The translations under genes and the position numbers were made by a program. The notes under the pieces were generated by a model that was not told where the DNA came from, ran no database searches, and saw nothing but the letters and a program-made list of their open reading frames with translations. From Neisseria zoodegmatis (GTDB lineage Bacteria > Pseudomonadota > Gammaproteobacteria > Burkholderiales > Neisseriaceae), in the NCBI RefSeq assembly GCF_900187305.1, contig NZ_LT906434.1, forward strand, positions 1,488,001 to 1,552,000: a DNA stretch of 64,000 bases. Direction: 5' to 3'. Positions 1-9,496 of the stretch are shown one piece after another; within the stretch, counting starts at the first letter, position 1; each line of letters begins with the position of its first letter.

Positions 1-147
1 ACGGAAGACGGCGAAGTTATCCCGCCCCACATCGAATTCGGCATCAAAGCCGTCGGAGAAGCCTGTTCGCGCATCGACGAGGCTTGGGAGATAGTGCTGA
101 AGCGCTTGGACGACATCGGTGCGGTTGTCCAACATCATGCCCCTTAA
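1..147 (+). CDS. C-terminal tail of an unidentified protein (5' end outside window)
   Basis: An open frame runs from the first base to a TAA at 145-147 and gives 48 residues ending in HHAP. The segment is mostly helical and charged, with a stretch reading FGIKAVGEACSRIDEAWEIV. It is followed at once by a strong hairpin made of inverted uptake sequences, as expected at the end of a real gene. I do not recognise the family from this fragment. Confidence 0.6.
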   Translation, partial: TEDGEVIPPHIEFGIKAVGEACSRIDEAWEIVLKRLDDIGAVVQHHAP

Positions 148-174
148 GCTCTAAAATCAGCATCTCACCCTATT

Positions 175-232
175 GATTGAATAAGGCCGTCTGAAAAGCA
201 ATATCCAAGCTTTCAGACGGCCTTATTCAATC
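175..232 (+). terminator. Terminator hairpin of paired uptake sequences
   Basis: A 22-base perfect inverted repeat (175-196 with 211-232) has uptake sequences as its inner part and matching flanks outside. It lies 27 bases after the stop of the first gene. The rest of the gap to the next start (about 233-448) is AT-rich and shows no gene. Confidence 0.75.
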
Positions 233-448
233 TTTACTTGATTTGAGTTGTTTTTTCATGACGGATAAAAAAATCATTAAATCAAAAGCATAAAAATTAA
301 GAAAAAGCCTTTGGCGCTGTTTAGGTGTGTATAGAAAAGAGTTTGCGAGCCTGCTGAAAAGACAAGGAACTTTTTATCTGTTATGGTTGACCAATCAACG
401 TCTGTGCCTTACGCACATCATGTAACCATTTTGACAACGGAGTAACTT

Positions 449-1015
449 ATGACACACAACCTGAAAACCATTGTTCCCGTGTTGGCACTGACCGCCACTT
501 TGAGTGCTTGCGGTATGTTCGGCAAAGACAAACCCAAAGCCCAAGCCGCCACTTCCGCACCTGCTGCGCAACAACCGGCTGCGCCGCAACAGGCACAGCA
601 GCAAACTCCCCAAGTCCAACTTCCGAAAACCGTTGAAGTGACTTCTCTCGACAGCACCAAAGAAGTGGCCTACAAATGTGGTACCACCAAAGCCAAACAA
701 CCCCTTAGCGTAATGTACGGGATTAAAGGCGGCGAAGTTGTGGCGGCGCAAGTGAAATATCAAGATAAACTGTCTCCCAATTTATTCCGCGTGATCGGTG
801 CTGACGACAAAAACGTTTTTGCCGGCAACGGTATCACTTGGGTTGCGGATAAAGCCAATCCCGCCAACTTAGACAAAGTGAACGGCAACATGCTGACCCA
901 AGAAGCCATCGAAACCGTAAACGGCCAGCAGCAGCAAGTTTCCCAAATCGTTACCCGTGGCTGTGTGCTTGATAAAGCCACTACGGCCAAGCTGAATAAA
1001 AAAGCGAAAAAATAA
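449..1015 (+). CDS. Putative lipoprotein, MliC/adhesin-complex-protein-like
   Basis: 188 residues. An N-terminal signal of about 20 residues ends in the lipobox LSAC, so the mature protein should be a lipoprotein. Residues 30-60 are a low-complexity Ala/Gln/Pro linker. The C-terminal domain begins with VAYKCG and ends with a second cysteine in TRGCVL; two such cysteines around a small beta domain resemble the MliC lysozyme-inhibitor fold, also found in the neisserial adhesin complex protein. The similarity is by pattern only. GGAG at 438-441 precedes the ATG by 7 bases. Lipoprotein status is well supported; lysozyme inhibition is inference. Confidence 0.75.
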   Translation: MTHNLKTIVPVLALTATLSACGMFGKDKPKAQAATSAPAAQQPAAPQQAQQQTPQVQLPKTVEVTSLDSTKEVAYKCGTTKAKQPLSVMYGIKGGEVVAAQVKYQDKLSPNLFRVIGADDKNVFAGNGITWVADKANPANLDKVNGNMLTQEAIETVNGQQQQVSQIVTRGCVLDKATTAKLNKKAKK

Positions 1016-1059
1016 ACCTTTCTTTGCCGATTTGATTTATTGAGCTTTAAAACCAATAA

Positions 1060-1089
1060 CAATGCCGTCTGAAATTTCAGACGGTATTG
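1060..1089. terminator. Bidirectional terminator of paired AT-type uptake sequences
   Basis: Near-perfect inverted repeat CAATGCCGTCTGAAA followed directly by its complement (one mismatch), between the convergent lipoprotein and flavoprotein genes. It is one of the few AT-prefixed uptake sequences in the window. Confidence 0.75.
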
Positions 1090-1115
1090 TTTGTTTGATA
1101 TTGAAACCGTTCGGA

Positions 1116-2561
1116 TTATTCGCCCGGACATTCGGCGCATTCGGTATGCACTTCATGCGTTTTTAATTTGCTGTTTACATCGCGCAAAGCGGTGCGCAAG
1201 CCTTCTTCGATAACCGGATGGTAGAAAGGCATATCCAGCATTTGCGGAATGGTCATCTTTTGCTGATGCGCCCAAGCCAGCAAGTGTGCCAGATGCTCGG
1301 CAGCGGGGCCGACGATTTCCGCTCCGATAAACAAGCCCGTGCCTTGCTCGGCATACACGCGCATATGGCCTTTGTTGACCAACATCACGCGGCTGCGGCC
1401 TTGGTTGCGGAACGAAACTTCGCCGATAACCACGCATTCGGGGTTTTTATAACGCTCCATTACTTGGGCGTATTTCAAGCCGATAGAAGCAATCTGTGGG
1501 CTGGTAAACACCACGCCGATATGGCTGCGGCGCAAACCGTTTTTAATATTCGGATACATGCCCGCGTTGTCGCCGGCAATCTTGCCTTGATCGCTGGCTT
1601 CGTGCAGCAGCGGCAGTTGGTTGGAAGCATCGCCTGCGATAAAAATATGCGGAATACTGGTTTGCATGGTTAGCGGGTGGGCTTTCGGCACACCGCGATC
1701 ATCCAAATCAATGTTGATGTTTTCCAAGCCGATATTATCCACATTCGGGCGGCGACCGACGGCAGCCAGCAGGTAATCTGCGGTAAACACGCCGCTTTCG
1801 CCGTTTTCAGACCAGCTGATTTCCACTTCGCCTCGATCGTTTAACTTGGCTTCGGTTTGTGCGTCCAAATGTAATACCAATTCTTCACCGAATACGGTTT
1901 TCGCTTCTTCCAAGACAACCGGATCGGAAATCCCGCCAAGCGAGCCGCTGACACCGAAGATTTGTACTTCTACACCCAAGCGGTGCAAAGCCTGACCAAG
2001 CTCCAAACCGATCACGCCGGGGCCGAATACGGCCACACGTTTAGGCAAGGTGTCCCATGAGAACACATCGTCGTTGATGATCACTTTGTCGCCCAAAGTC
2101 TGCCATTGAGGTAATACGACAGGACGCGAGCCGGTGGCAATCACAATACGGTCGGCTTTGATTTGGGTGTGGTCGTCAATTTGAACGGTATGCTCGTCAA
2201 CAAACTTAGCTGCACCCATGATGCGTTTGTCGGCAGGCCATTCTTCCACATCGCTCACCACGAAGCCGACGAAACGGTCGCGCTCGGATTTCACGCGGTT
2301 CATCACTTCTTCGCCGTTTACGGTAACGCTCTCTTTATCCAAATGAACGCCAAACGGATCGGTATGCAGGGCATGATGGCGTGCCTCGGCAGCGGCAATC
2401 AGCAGTTTGGACGGCATACAGCCTACGCGGGCGCAAGTGGTACCGAAGGCATGGCTTTCGATCAGGTAAACATTGTCGGTATGCAAACGCGCATTGCGGA
2501 ACGCGCCCATACCGGCAGTACCGCCGCCGATGACCACAACGTCAGCTTGAATCTGTTTCAT
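1116..2561 (-). CDS. lpdA: Dihydrolipoyl-dehydrogenase-like flavoprotein disulfide reductase
   Basis: 481 residues, a typical length for pyridine nucleotide-disulfide oxidoreductases. Visible in order: FAD-binding GGGTAG at 12-17; redox-active disulfide C43/C48 in TTCARVGCMPSK; NAD-binding VAVFGPGVIGLELG near 180; the second FAD motif IFIAGDAS near 308; and a C-terminal dimerisation domain with YHPVIEEGL, matching the active-site His-Glu region. There is no lipoyl domain and no 2-oxoacid dehydrogenase component nearby. The next gene upstream in the same direction encodes the Prx-Grx fusion, so it may reduce a thiol partner in oxidative defence rather than serve a dehydrogenase complex; that is inference. 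GGA precedes the ATG. Confidence 0.85.
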   Translation of the reverse strand: MKQIQADVVVIGGGTAGMGAFRNARLHTDNVYLIESHAFGTTCARVGCMPSKLLIAAAEARHHALHTDPFGVHLDKESVTVNGEEVMNRVKSERDRFVGFVVSDVEEWPADKRIMGAAKFVDEHTVQIDDHTQIKADRIVIATGSRPVVLPQWQTLGDKVIINDDVFSWDTLPKRVAVFGPGVIGLELGQALHRLGVEVQIFGVSGSLGGISDPVVLEEAKTVFGEELVLHLDAQTEAKLNDRGEVEISWSENGESGVFTADYLLAAVGRRPNVDNIGLENINIDLDDRGVPKAHPLTMQTSIPHIFIAGDASNQLPLLHEASDQGKIAGDNAGMYPNIKNGLRRSHIGVVFTSPQIASIGLKYAQVMERYKNPECVVIGEVSFRNQGRSRVMLVNKGHMRVYAEQGTGLFIGAEIVGPAAEHLAHLLAWAHQQKMTIPQMLDMPFYHPVIEEGLRTALRDVNSKLKTHEVHTECAECPGE

Positions 2562-2612
2562 ATTGTTTTTTCCTTTAATGGGCGGTTTGCCGCCGCTAAA
2601 ACCAAACTAAGA

Positions 2613-2660
2613 GTTATTCAGGCAGTATCGTCCGCATCGGCCCGCGACTGCCTGAATAAC
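2613..2660 (-). terminator. Hairpin between the Prx-Grx and flavoprotein genes
   Basis: A 14-base perfect inverted repeat (2613-2626 with 2647-2660, starting GTTATTCAGGCAGT) sits between the end of prx and the start of lpdA, both on the minus strand. It contains no uptake sequence. It could terminate prx or attenuate transcription into lpdA. Confidence 0.5.
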
Positions 2661-2675
2661 CCTTAAGCTATTCAG

Positions 2676-2723
2676 CCGGGCCGTCTGAAAGCGAACTTGA
2701 GTGAGCTTCGCTAAACGGCCCGG
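2676..2723. repeat. One unit of a dispersed 24-base repeat beside an uptake sequence
   Basis: An uptake sequence (2679-2690) is followed by a repeat unit containing GTGAGCTTCGCTAAA (2701-2715). CCGGGCCGT (2676-2684) pairs with ACGGCCCGG (2715-2723), so the unit can form the loop of a hairpin downstream of prx. Related units lie near 38330, 57120 and 57840. Confidence 0.6.
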
Positions 2724-2745
2724 TGTATAAATGAACTAAATCGAA

Positions 2746-3483
2746 TTAGTTTTTAGCCAAGTATGCTTCCAAATCTTCGCTGCCGCCGATGTATTTACCG
2801 CCGATAAATACTTGAGGAGCAGTTGCTTTACCGGTAATGGCGCGTACGGAAACGATGCTGGCATCTTTGCCCAATACGATTTCTTCGTAAGCCAAGCCTT
2901 TGTCGTCCAAAGCTTTTTTAGCTTTGGCGCAGAATTGGCAACCGGGTTTGGTGAAGATGGCCACAGACTCTTGAGCTTTCCAGTTCGGAGCAACGTATTT
3001 CAGCATGGTGTCGGCATCGGAAACTTCAAAGGGGTCGCCTTCTTTTTCCGGCTCGATAAACATTTTTTCGATTTTGCCGTCGTTTACCAGCATAGAGTAA
3101 CGCCAAGAGCGTTTGCCGAAGCCCAAGTTGTCTTTGTCAACCAGCATGCCCATGCCTTCGGTAAATTCACCGTTGCCGTCCGGAACCATGATGATGTTGT
3201 CAGACTCTTCGTCGGCAGCCCAAGCGTTCATTACAAAAGTGTCGTTTACAGATACGCACAAAATGTTGTCTACGCCGTTTTCTTTAAACGCTTTGGCCAG
3301 CTCGTTGTAGCGAGGCAGGTGGGTAGAAGAACAAGTGGGGGTAAATGCGCCCGGCAAAGAGAATACCACTACTTTTTTGCCTTTGAACAAATCATCGGTA
3401 GAAACATCTTTCCAAGAATCGCCGACGCGGGTGTGGAATACAACGCTCGGTACTTGCTGACCGGTACGATCTACTAAAGCCAT
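2746..3483 (-). CDS. prx: Peroxiredoxin-glutaredoxin fusion (hybrid Prx5)
   Basis: 245 residues. The N-terminal part (about 1-165) is a Prx5-type peroxiredoxin with peroxidatic C51 in [10 protein letters not shown]. The C-terminal part (about 172-245) is a glutaredoxin with CxxC at C182/C185 (KPGCQFC) and the substrate-binding TAPQVFIGG loop. The fusion lets glutathione reduce the peroxidase directly, removing H2O2 and organic peroxides in the cytoplasm; this hybrid is known from Neisseria and Haemophilus. AGGAGT precedes the ATG. It lies upstream of the lpd-like gene on the same strand. Confidence 0.93.
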   Translation of the reverse strand: MALVDRTGQQVPSVVFHTRVGDSWKDVSTDDLFKGKKVVVFSLPGAFTPTCSSTHLPRYNELAKAFKENGVDNILCVSVNDTFVMNAWAADEESDNIIMVPDGNGEFTEGMGMLVDKDNLGFGKRSWRYSMLVNDGKIEKMFIEPEKEGDPFEVSDADTMLKYVAPNWKAQESVAIFTKPGCQFCAKAKKALDDKGLAYEEIVLGKDASIVSVRAITGKATAPQVFIGGKYIGGSEDLEAYLAKN

Positions 3484-3833
3484 TTTGATACTCCTGTTTA
3501 AAACGTTTAGATTAAGGGGAAACTAGAAATTGGCCGATTATTTTAACCAATATTCCCAAGATAGATAATTTATAGTTCAAATAAAGCTAATCATAAAAAA
3601 CTATAAGTATCTTGCAAGAAAACCAATCATGCTTCGAAGCAAACCGTTTCAAAGCATGAATAACGAAGATATAGGGCAATTCCACTCAAAAGCCAGCCTG
3701 CTTTACAGAAATTTACAGCATGAAAATTGAGGCCGTTTGAAAAACTTCGAGGCAAAACACCTTTGGCAGCGGTTGTGCACAAATCATAATCAAACGGCTA
3801 TAATACCCGCTTTACCAAGTTTTGCTGACTGCT
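3484..3833. other. 350-base divergent promoter region between prx and metX
   Basis: No gene is visible. It holds an inverted repeat TTATAGTT / AACTATAA (3570-3577 and 3599-3606, spacer 21), a degenerate uptake sequence at about 3731 (GGCCGTTTGAA), and a -10 box TATAAT at 3799-3804 for metX with a poor -35. The inverted repeat lies where a regulator of prx could bind. OxyR control of the neisserial prx gene is reported, but this repeat does not match the full OxyR spacing. Confidence 0.45.
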
Positions 3834-4976
3834 ATGACACACAATACTGATGCGTTGGTTGCTCTGCCGCAAAAAATACCGTTTGACGTTCCGCTTGCCC
3901 TGCAAAACGGTCAAACGCTGCCGCGCTTCGATCTGATGGTGGAAACTTACGGCAGCTTGAATGCCGATAAATCCAATGCCGTCTTAATTTGTCATGCACT
4001 TTCCGGAAACCATCATGTAGCCGGCAGATATAGCCTGGAAGACAAATATCCCGGCTGGTGGGATAGTATGGTCGGCCCGGGCAAACCGGTCGATACCAAC
4101 CGCTTTTTCGTTGTGGGTTTAAACAATCTCGGCGGATGCCACGGCAGCACCGGTCCTTTGAGTATCAACCCCGAAACCGGAGAAGAATACGGTGCGGACT
4201 TTCCCGTCGTTACCGTAAAAGACTGGGTAAAAAGCCAAGCGCTCTTAGCCGACCATTTCGGCATCACACAATGGGCTGCCATTATCGGCGGCAGCTTGGG
4301 CGGTATGCAGGCATTACAGTGGGCAATAGACTTTCCCGAACGGGTAAGGCACGCTTTGGTTATCGCCTCTTCTACCCGTCTCTCTGCTCAAAATATTGCT
4401 TTCAATGACGTTGCCCGACAAGCAATTATTACCGACCCCGACTTTCACGACGGCCATTACCGCCGCCACAATACCATCCCCCGCCGCGGTCTGCGTATAG
4501 CTCGCATGATGGGGCACATTACTTATCTTGCCGAACAAGGTTTGGGCAAAAAATTCGGGCGCAACATGCACAGCAACGGCTATCAATACGGCTATGATGT
4601 TGAGTTTGAAGTGGAATCTTACCTCCGCTATCAGGGCGATAAATTTGCCGAACGCTTCGATGCCAATACTTATTTGCGCATGACCAAAGCTTTGGATTAT
4701 TTTGCCCCTGCCGCCGAGTTCGGTAACGATTTGGTTGCCGCCCTGAAAACCACCCAAGCCAAGTTTTTCGTAGCCAGCTTCAGCACCGACTGGCGCTTTG
4801 CTCCCGCCCGCTCGCGTGCATTGGTGAAGCATTTGGTAAGGGCGGGCAAACATGTCCAATATATCGAAGTCGAATCGCACCACGGTCATGATGCTTTTTT
4901 AATGGCCGACGAACCCTATATCCGCGCTGTGCGTGCCTATATGAACAATGTTGCCAAGGAATGCGCCCATGACTGA
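3834..4976 (+). CDS. metX: Homoserine O-acetyltransferase MetX
   Basis: 380 residues from ATG 3834; an in-frame TTG at 3822 is less likely. It acetylates L-homoserine with acetyl-CoA, the committed step of methionine synthesis. The alpha/beta-hydrolase triad is visible: nucleophile Ser in [12 protein letters not shown] (about S154), Asp in [10 protein letters not shown], and His in SHHGHDAFL near the C-terminus. The last 8 bases overlap metW (ATGACTGA), so the two are translationally coupled. The metX-metW arrangement is common in beta- and gammaproteobacteria. O-acetyl and O-succinyl specificity cannot be separated with certainty from sequence in this family, but neisserial MetX is annotated as the acetyl enzyme. 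Confidence 0.94.
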   Translation: MTHNTDALVALPQKIPFDVPLALQNGQTLPRFDLMVETYGSLNADKSNAVLICHALSGNHHVAGRYSLEDKYPGWWDSMVGPGKPVDTNRFFVVGLNNLGGCHGSTGPLSINPETGEEYGADFPVVTVKDWVKSQALLADHFGITQWAAIIGGSLGGMQALQWAIDFPERVRHALVIASSTRLSAQNIAFNDVARQAIITDPDFHDGHYRRHNTIPRRGLRIARMMGHITYLAEQGLGKKFGRNMHSNGYQYGYDVEFEVESYLRYQGDKFAERFDANTYLRMTKALDYFAPAAEFGNDLVAALKTTQAKFFVASFSTDWRFAPARSRALVKHLVRAGKHVQYIEVESHHGHDAFLMADEPYIRAVRAYMNNVAKECAHD

Positions 4977-5553
4977 ATTACGCGATGATTTGCAATTGAT
5001 TTACGACTGGATTCCCGAAAGCAGCCGCGTGTTGGATTTGGGCTGCGGTAACGGCGAACTGCTTTCCGCCTTGATTCAACGCAAACAGTGTACCGGTTAC
5101 GGTGTAGAAATCGATACGGAAGGCGTTATCGCTTCGATAGAGCGCGGCGTGAGCGTGATTCAGGCGGATTTGGAGCAAGGGTTGCAAGATTTCGGCGACA
5201 ACAGCTTCGATATTCTCGTACTCAGCCAAACCATACAGGCGATGCAGAATACCGAAACCATTTTGCAAGACCTTACCCGTGTTGCCAAGCAAGCCATTGT
5301 GTCTTTTCCAAACTTCGGTTACTGGCGCAACCGCCTGCAAATCGGATTGTGCGGGCATATGCCAGTATCTGAACGCATGCCCTATCAATGGTATAACACG
5401 CCCAATATTCATTGGTGTACTTTGCAGGATTTCGACCGTTTGTGTGCCAAAAACCATATCCGTGTGTTGGAACGCACGGTTATGACTGCCGGGAAACGTA
5501 TTAATATTCTCCCCAATCTTTTGGGTAGTTTGGCTTTTTACCGTGTCGGCTGA
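4969..5553 (+). CDS. metW: MetW, methionine biosynthesis partner protein
   Basis: 194 residues from ATG 4969, which overlaps the metX stop by 8 bases; the longer frame from 4948 is unlikely. It has a class I SAM-methyltransferase-like fold with [13 protein letters not shown] near residues 20-32 and a following acidic VEID. MetW proteins are co-encoded with MetX and have been reported to interact with and support it. A methyltransferase reaction has not been firmly assigned to the family. Confidence 0.92.
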   Translation: MTELRDDLQLIYDWIPESSRVLDLGCGNGELLSALIQRKQCTGYGVEIDTEGVIASIERGVSVIQADLEQGLQDFGDNSFDILVLSQTIQAMQNTETILQDLTRVAKQAIVSFPNFGYWRNRLQIGLCGHMPVSERMPYQWYNTPNIHWCTLQDFDRLCAKNHIRVLERTVMTAGKRINILPNLLGSLAFYRVG

Positions 5554-5566
5554 TAAAGATATTAGA

Positions 5567-5590
5567 AAAGCTGCCTTAAGGCAGCTTTTT
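5567..5590. terminator. Bidirectional intrinsic terminator
   Basis: AAAAGCTGCC, loop TTAA, GGCAGCTTTT, with A and T runs on both sides. It lies between the convergent metW and trmB genes and contains no uptake sequence. Confidence 0.85.
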
Positions 5591-5618
5591 GTATGGTTAT
5601 AAATAACGCACCAACACA

Positions 5619-6335
5619 TTATTTCTTTACAAACACCAAATCCCACACACCATGCCCCAAACGTTTTCCACGCGCTTCAAACTTGGTTTCAGGTCGGTAT
5701 TCGGGTGTAGGCGCGTAATCTGCGGCGGTATTGCTCAAATAATCAAAACTGCTTAACACTTCAAGCATTTGAACCGCATATTCTTCCCAATCTGTTGCCA
5801 AATGGATATAACCGCCTGTTTTTAATTTGGGCAACAGCTTGGCAACAAACGGTATCTGCACCAAACGGCGCTTGTTATGGCGCTTTTTGTGCCACGGATC
5901 GGGAAAGAAAATATGAATGCCGTCAAGTGAACCGTCGCTTAACATATTTTCCACTACTTCCACGGCATCGTGGCGCATCACCCGGATATTCGTTATCTGT
6001 TCTTCTTCAATCAGTTTAAAAATATTGCCTACGCCGGGGCCGTGCACATCAATAGCTAAAAAGTCTTTTTCAGGCAGGCGTTTGGCAATTTCTACGGTAG
6101 CCGTGCCCATGCCGAAACCGATTTCCAACACCTTCGGATTATCACGGCCAAACATTTTGTTCAAATCTGCCGGGTCTGCTTGATAGTCGATCCCGAATTG
6201 AGGCCACATGGTATCAATGGCACGCTGCTGGGCGGCAGTCATATGCCCTTGGCGCAAAACAAAGCTGCGGATGCTGCGTTTGTGTTGCTCGGGAACCGTT
6301 TGGTTGTTAGATTGATTTACTTCGTTGTCAGTCAT
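5619..6335 (-). CDS. trmB: tRNA (guanine-N7-)-methyltransferase TrmB
   Basis: 238 residues if translation starts at the second in-frame ATG (MTDNEVNQ, 6335); an ATG 12 bases earlier (6347) is the alternative. It methylates G46 in the variable loop of tRNAs using SAM. Motifs: SAM-binding VLEIGFGMGTATVEIAK; acidic AIDVHGPGVG; FFPDPWHKKRHNKRRL, the hallmark TrmB motif; and the C-terminal TKFEARGKRLGHGVWDL. The extended Asn/Gln-rich N-terminus is common in this family. Confidence 0.95.
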   Translation of the reverse strand: MTDNEVNQSNNQTVPEQHKRSIRSFVLRQGHMTAAQQRAIDTMWPQFGIDYQADPADLNKMFGRDNPKVLEIGFGMGTATVEIAKRLPEKDFLAIDVHGPGVGNIFKLIEEEQITNIRVMRHDAVEVVENMLSDGSLDGIHIFFPDPWHKKRHNKRRLVQIPFVAKLLPKLKTGGYIHLATDWEEYAVQMLEVLSSFDYLSNTAADYAPTPEYRPETKFEARGKRLGHGVWDLVFVKK

Positions 6336-6353
6336 TATTTGTCTCATCGGTAA

Positions 6354-6388
6354 AGGCCGTCTGAAAGAATGAAGCTTTCAGACGGCCT
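6354..6388 (-). terminator. gyrA terminator of paired uptake sequences
   Basis: 14-base inverted repeat of AGGCCGTCTGAAAG separated by 7 bases, just after the gyrA stop and before the trmB start, both on the minus strand. Confidence 0.75.
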
Positions 6389-6405
6389 CTTAATACATGT
6401 TTTGA

Positions 6406-9210
6406 TTACTCGGAGATGTCATCACCAGCTTGGTCTGCATCTACCGCCGTATCGTCAGATGCGTTTGCTTCTCCGTTATTTGCTTCTTCAAGGGGAGCTT
6501 CTGCCTCTTCGGGTTCTTCCGCCACACGCTCCAAGCTCACTAATGTTTCGCCTTCATCCAAATTAATCAGTTTCACACCCGCTGCGGCACGGCCGGTTTC
6601 GCGGATTTGGTCGACTTTGGTTCTGATTAAGACGCCGCCGCTGGTAATCAGCATCAAATCATCGGTTTCAGCAACCAATGTCGCGGCCACCAGTTCGCCG
6701 TTGCGTTCGCCGGTATTGATGGCAATGTTGCCCTGCCCGCCTTTACCTTTGCGGCTATAATCGGCAATCGGCGTGCGCTTGCCGTAACCGTTGGCCGTGG
6801 CGGTCAACACTTGCAGGGTTTCGTCTTGTTCGCATTCGGGAGAGAAGGTAATCAGGCTGACGATGCGGCCGTCTGAAGGCAGGCGCATACCGCGCAGGCC
6901 GCCGCTGCCGCGTCCGCTCGGGCGCACGCCGTTTCCTTTCAAGGCCGGTGTTTCGCCGTTTTCGTCGCTATTGTCTTCCGCTTCGTTGAGGCCGTCTGAA
7001 TCTTCGTTTTCATTTTCGGCCTCATCGGCATCGCCGTTGCGTTGCTCGTAGTATTCATTAAAACGGATGGCCTTACCCAAGTTGGAGAACAGCATAATAT
7101 CGCTGGAACCGGAGGTTCGGGCCACGCCTACCAATGAATCGCCTTCTTTGAGTGCAATCGCTTTAATGCCTTGTGCGCGTACGTTTTTAAAGGCGGAAAG
7201 TTGCACTTTTTTCACCATACCTTGCGCGGTGGCGAAGAAAACGTATTCATCTTCCGGGAAGTCGCGCACAGCCAAAATCGCGCTGACTTTTTCTCCTTCG
7301 TCAAGCTGAATCACGTTATTGATCGGACGGCCTCGGCTGTTGCGGCCGCCTTCGGGCAGTTTGTACACTTTGATCCAATGGCATTTGCCGAAGCTGGTAA
7401 AGCACATCAGATAATCGTGCGTATTGGCCACAAACAAGGTTTCGATAAAGTCTTCGTCTTTGGTTGCCGCTGCTTGTTTGCCGCGGCCGCCGCGGCGTTG
7501 CGCTTGATAATCGGTGGTCGGCTGGGTTTTGATATAGCCGCCGTGGGTCAGTGTGACGACCATTTCACGCGGCGGAATCAAATCTTCATCGGCAATATCG
7601 CCGCCAAACGGATTGATTTCGCTGCGGCGCTCATCGCCGAAATGGGTTTTGATTTCTTCCAATTCTTCGCGGATGATTTGAGTAATTCGCTCGGGTTTTG
7701 CCAAAATATCCAAGAAATCAATAATCTGAGCCATGATGGTTTTGTAATCATTGACAATTGTGTCTTGGTCGAGACCGGTCAAGTTGCGCAAGCTCATGCG
7801 CAAAATGGCATCTGCCTGCAATTCGCTTAGGTAATAACCGCCGTTTTGCAAACCTAATCCCGAAGGCAGGCCTTCCGGGCGGGCCATCTGCATATCCAAG
7901 TCGGTGCGCGACAGCATTTCTCCAACCAAGCCGGATTGCCACGGACGCGCGAGCAGTTTTTCTTTGGCTTCGGGCGCATCGGCAGATTCTTTAATCAGCT
8001 GAATCATTTCGTCGATATTCGATAAAGCCACGGCTTTACCTTCGGCGATATGGCCTTCATGACGCGCTTTTTTGAGGCGGAACAAGGTGCGGCGGGTAAC
8101 TACTTCGCGGCGGTGGCGCAAAAACTCGCTTAAAATTTGTTTCAGGTTCAGCAGGCGCGGTTGACCGTCGACCAACGCCACCATATTGATGCCGAAGCTG
8201 TCTTGCAGCTGGGTGAGCTTATAGAGCTGGTTCAATACCACTTCGGCGTTTTCGTTGCGCTTTAGTTCGATAACCACGCGCATGCCTGATTTGTCAGATT
8301 CGTCGCGCAGATCGGAAATGCCTTCCAACACTTTGTCGCGCACCAGCTCGCCGATTTTTTCCACCAGCTTGGCTTTATTCACCTGATAGGGAATTTCATC
8401 AATGATGATGGCTTCGCGTTCGCCGTTTTTGCCGATGGGTTCGATATGCGTTTTACCGCGCATCACCACGCGGCCGCGGCCGGTTTTATAGCCTTCGCGC
8501 ACGCCGCCCAAACCGTAAATGGTTGCACCGGTGGGGAAATCCGGCGCTTTGATAATGTTGATTAATTCGTCGATACCGGTTTCGGGGTGAGCCAGCAATT
8601 GCAGGCAGGCATCAATGGTGTCGGGCAGATTGTGCGGCGGAATATTGGTGGCCATACCGACGGCAATGCCCGAAGAACCGTTAACCAGCAAAGCGGGAAA
8701 ACGGGTCGGCAAAACCAAAGGCTCGCTCTCGCTGCCGTCGTAGTTGGGGCCGAAATTAACGGTTTCTTCTTCGATATCCGCCATCATTTCATGGGCGATT
8801 TTCGCCATGCGGATTTCGGTGTAACGCATGGCCGCCGCGCCATCGCCGTCTACCGAACCGAAGTTGCCCTGCCCGTCGACCAACACATAGCGCATCGAGA
8901 AATCTTGAGCCATGCGCACAATGGTGTCGTACACCGCGCTGTCGCCGTGCGGATGGTATTTACCGATCACGTCGCCGACGATACGGGCAGACTTCTTATA
9001 AGCGCTGTTCCAACTGTTTTTCAGCTCGTGCATGGCATATAACACGCGGCGGTGAACGGGCTTCAGGCCGTCGCGCACATCGGGCAGCGCACGCCCCACA
9101 ATCACGCTCATGGCGTAATCGAGGTAGCTGCGGCGCATTTCGTCTTCTAGGCTGATGGGAATGGTTTCTTTGGCGAAGTGGTGGTCGTTGCGGGTGGTTG
9201 CGTCGGTCAT
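6406..9210 (-). CDS. gyrA: DNA gyrase subunit A
   Basis: 934 residues from the ATG at 9210 (MTDATTRND); a longer frame to 9315 is intergenic. Subunit A of the type II topoisomerase that introduces negative supercoils. Active-site Tyr is Y130 in [11 protein letters not shown]. The quinolone-resistance region reads [10 protein letters not shown] with S91 and D95, the unmutated residues at these gonococcal positions, so no classical GyrA resistance change is present. The C-terminal beta-pinwheel has a GyrA box QRRGGRG (K-to-R variant of QRRGGKG) and an acidic insertion near residues 750-775 rich in D, E and N. An acidic tail closes the protein. Two uptake sequences lie inside the coding region (about 6871 and 6991). 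Confidence 0.98.
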   Translation of the reverse strand: MTDATTRNDHHFAKETIPISLEDEMRRSYLDYAMSVIVGRALPDVRDGLKPVHRRVLYAMHELKNSWNSAYKKSARIVGDVIGKYHPHGDSAVYDTIVRMAQDFSMRYVLVDGQGNFGSVDGDGAAAMRYTEIRMAKIAHEMMADIEEETVNFGPNYDGSESEPLVLPTRFPALLVNGSSGIAVGMATNIPPHNLPDTIDACLQLLAHPETGIDELINIIKAPDFPTGATIYGLGGVREGYKTGRGRVVMRGKTHIEPIGKNGEREAIIIDEIPYQVNKAKLVEKIGELVRDKVLEGISDLRDESDKSGMRVVIELKRNENAEVVLNQLYKLTQLQDSFGINMVALVDGQPRLLNLKQILSEFLRHRREVVTRRTLFRLKKARHEGHIAEGKAVALSNIDEMIQLIKESADAPEAKEKLLARPWQSGLVGEMLSRTDLDMQMARPEGLPSGLGLQNGGYYLSELQADAILRMSLRNLTGLDQDTIVNDYKTIMAQIIDFLDILAKPERITQIIREELEEIKTHFGDERRSEINPFGGDIADEDLIPPREMVVTLTHGGYIKTQPTTDYQAQRRGGRGKQAAATKDEDFIETLFVANTHDYLMCFTSFGKCHWIKVYKLPEGGRNSRGRPINNVIQLDEGEKVSAILAVRDFPEDEYVFFATAQGMVKKVQLSAFKNVRAQGIKAIALKEGDSLVGVARTSGSSDIMLFSNLGKAIRFNEYYEQRNGDADEAENENEDSDGLNEAEDNSDENGETPALKGNGVRPSGRGSGGLRGMRLPSDGRIVSLITFSPECEQDETLQVLTATANGYGKRTPIADYSRKGKGGQGNIAINTGERNGELVAATLVAETDDLMLITSGGVLIRTKVDQIRETGRAAAGVKLINLDEGETLVSLERVAEEPEEAEAPLEEANNGEANASDDTAVDADQAGDDISE

Positions 9211-9319
9211 GGTGATATTTGGTATTTCACAGAAAAAATTTCGTGCGATTTTAGCATAAAACGGGCTTGAATTGGCGTATGCGGCATTTGATGACTTGAT
9301 TCGGCTGAATAGCAATTTT

Positions 9320-9382
9320 AGAGGTCGTCTGAAATTGCAGAATACAAATCAGAGGTTTACGGCAGCTTTTTCAGACGGCCTC
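9320..9382. repeat. Inverted pair of uptake sequences, one with the AGGTCGTCTGAA variant
   Basis: GAGGTCGTCTGAAA (9321-9334) faces TTTCAGACGGCCTC (9369-9382) in the divergent region between gyrA and the CNP1 gene. The first copy has C-to-T at core position 2, the form used as the dialect of N. mucosa-type species. Lying upstream of both genes, it is not a conventional terminator. Confidence 0.6.
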
Positions 9383-9496
9383 AACAAGTTGCCGTAGCGT
9401 AAAAAGCTGTGAAGATAGGGAATATTCCGTTTTTCCAAGTTGCAGCCTCTTACCCGCATCCCTACAATGACGCGGGTCTAAACTATGGAGAACACC

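Noticed and set aside
175..232. Frequent facing repeats as a possible CRISPR array
   Set aside because: They are single inverted pairs of the 10-12 base uptake sequence at gene ends, not regularly spaced direct repeats, and no cas gene is present.
6406..9210. Quinolone-resistance mutation in gyrA
   Set aside because: S91 and D95 are the unmutated residues.
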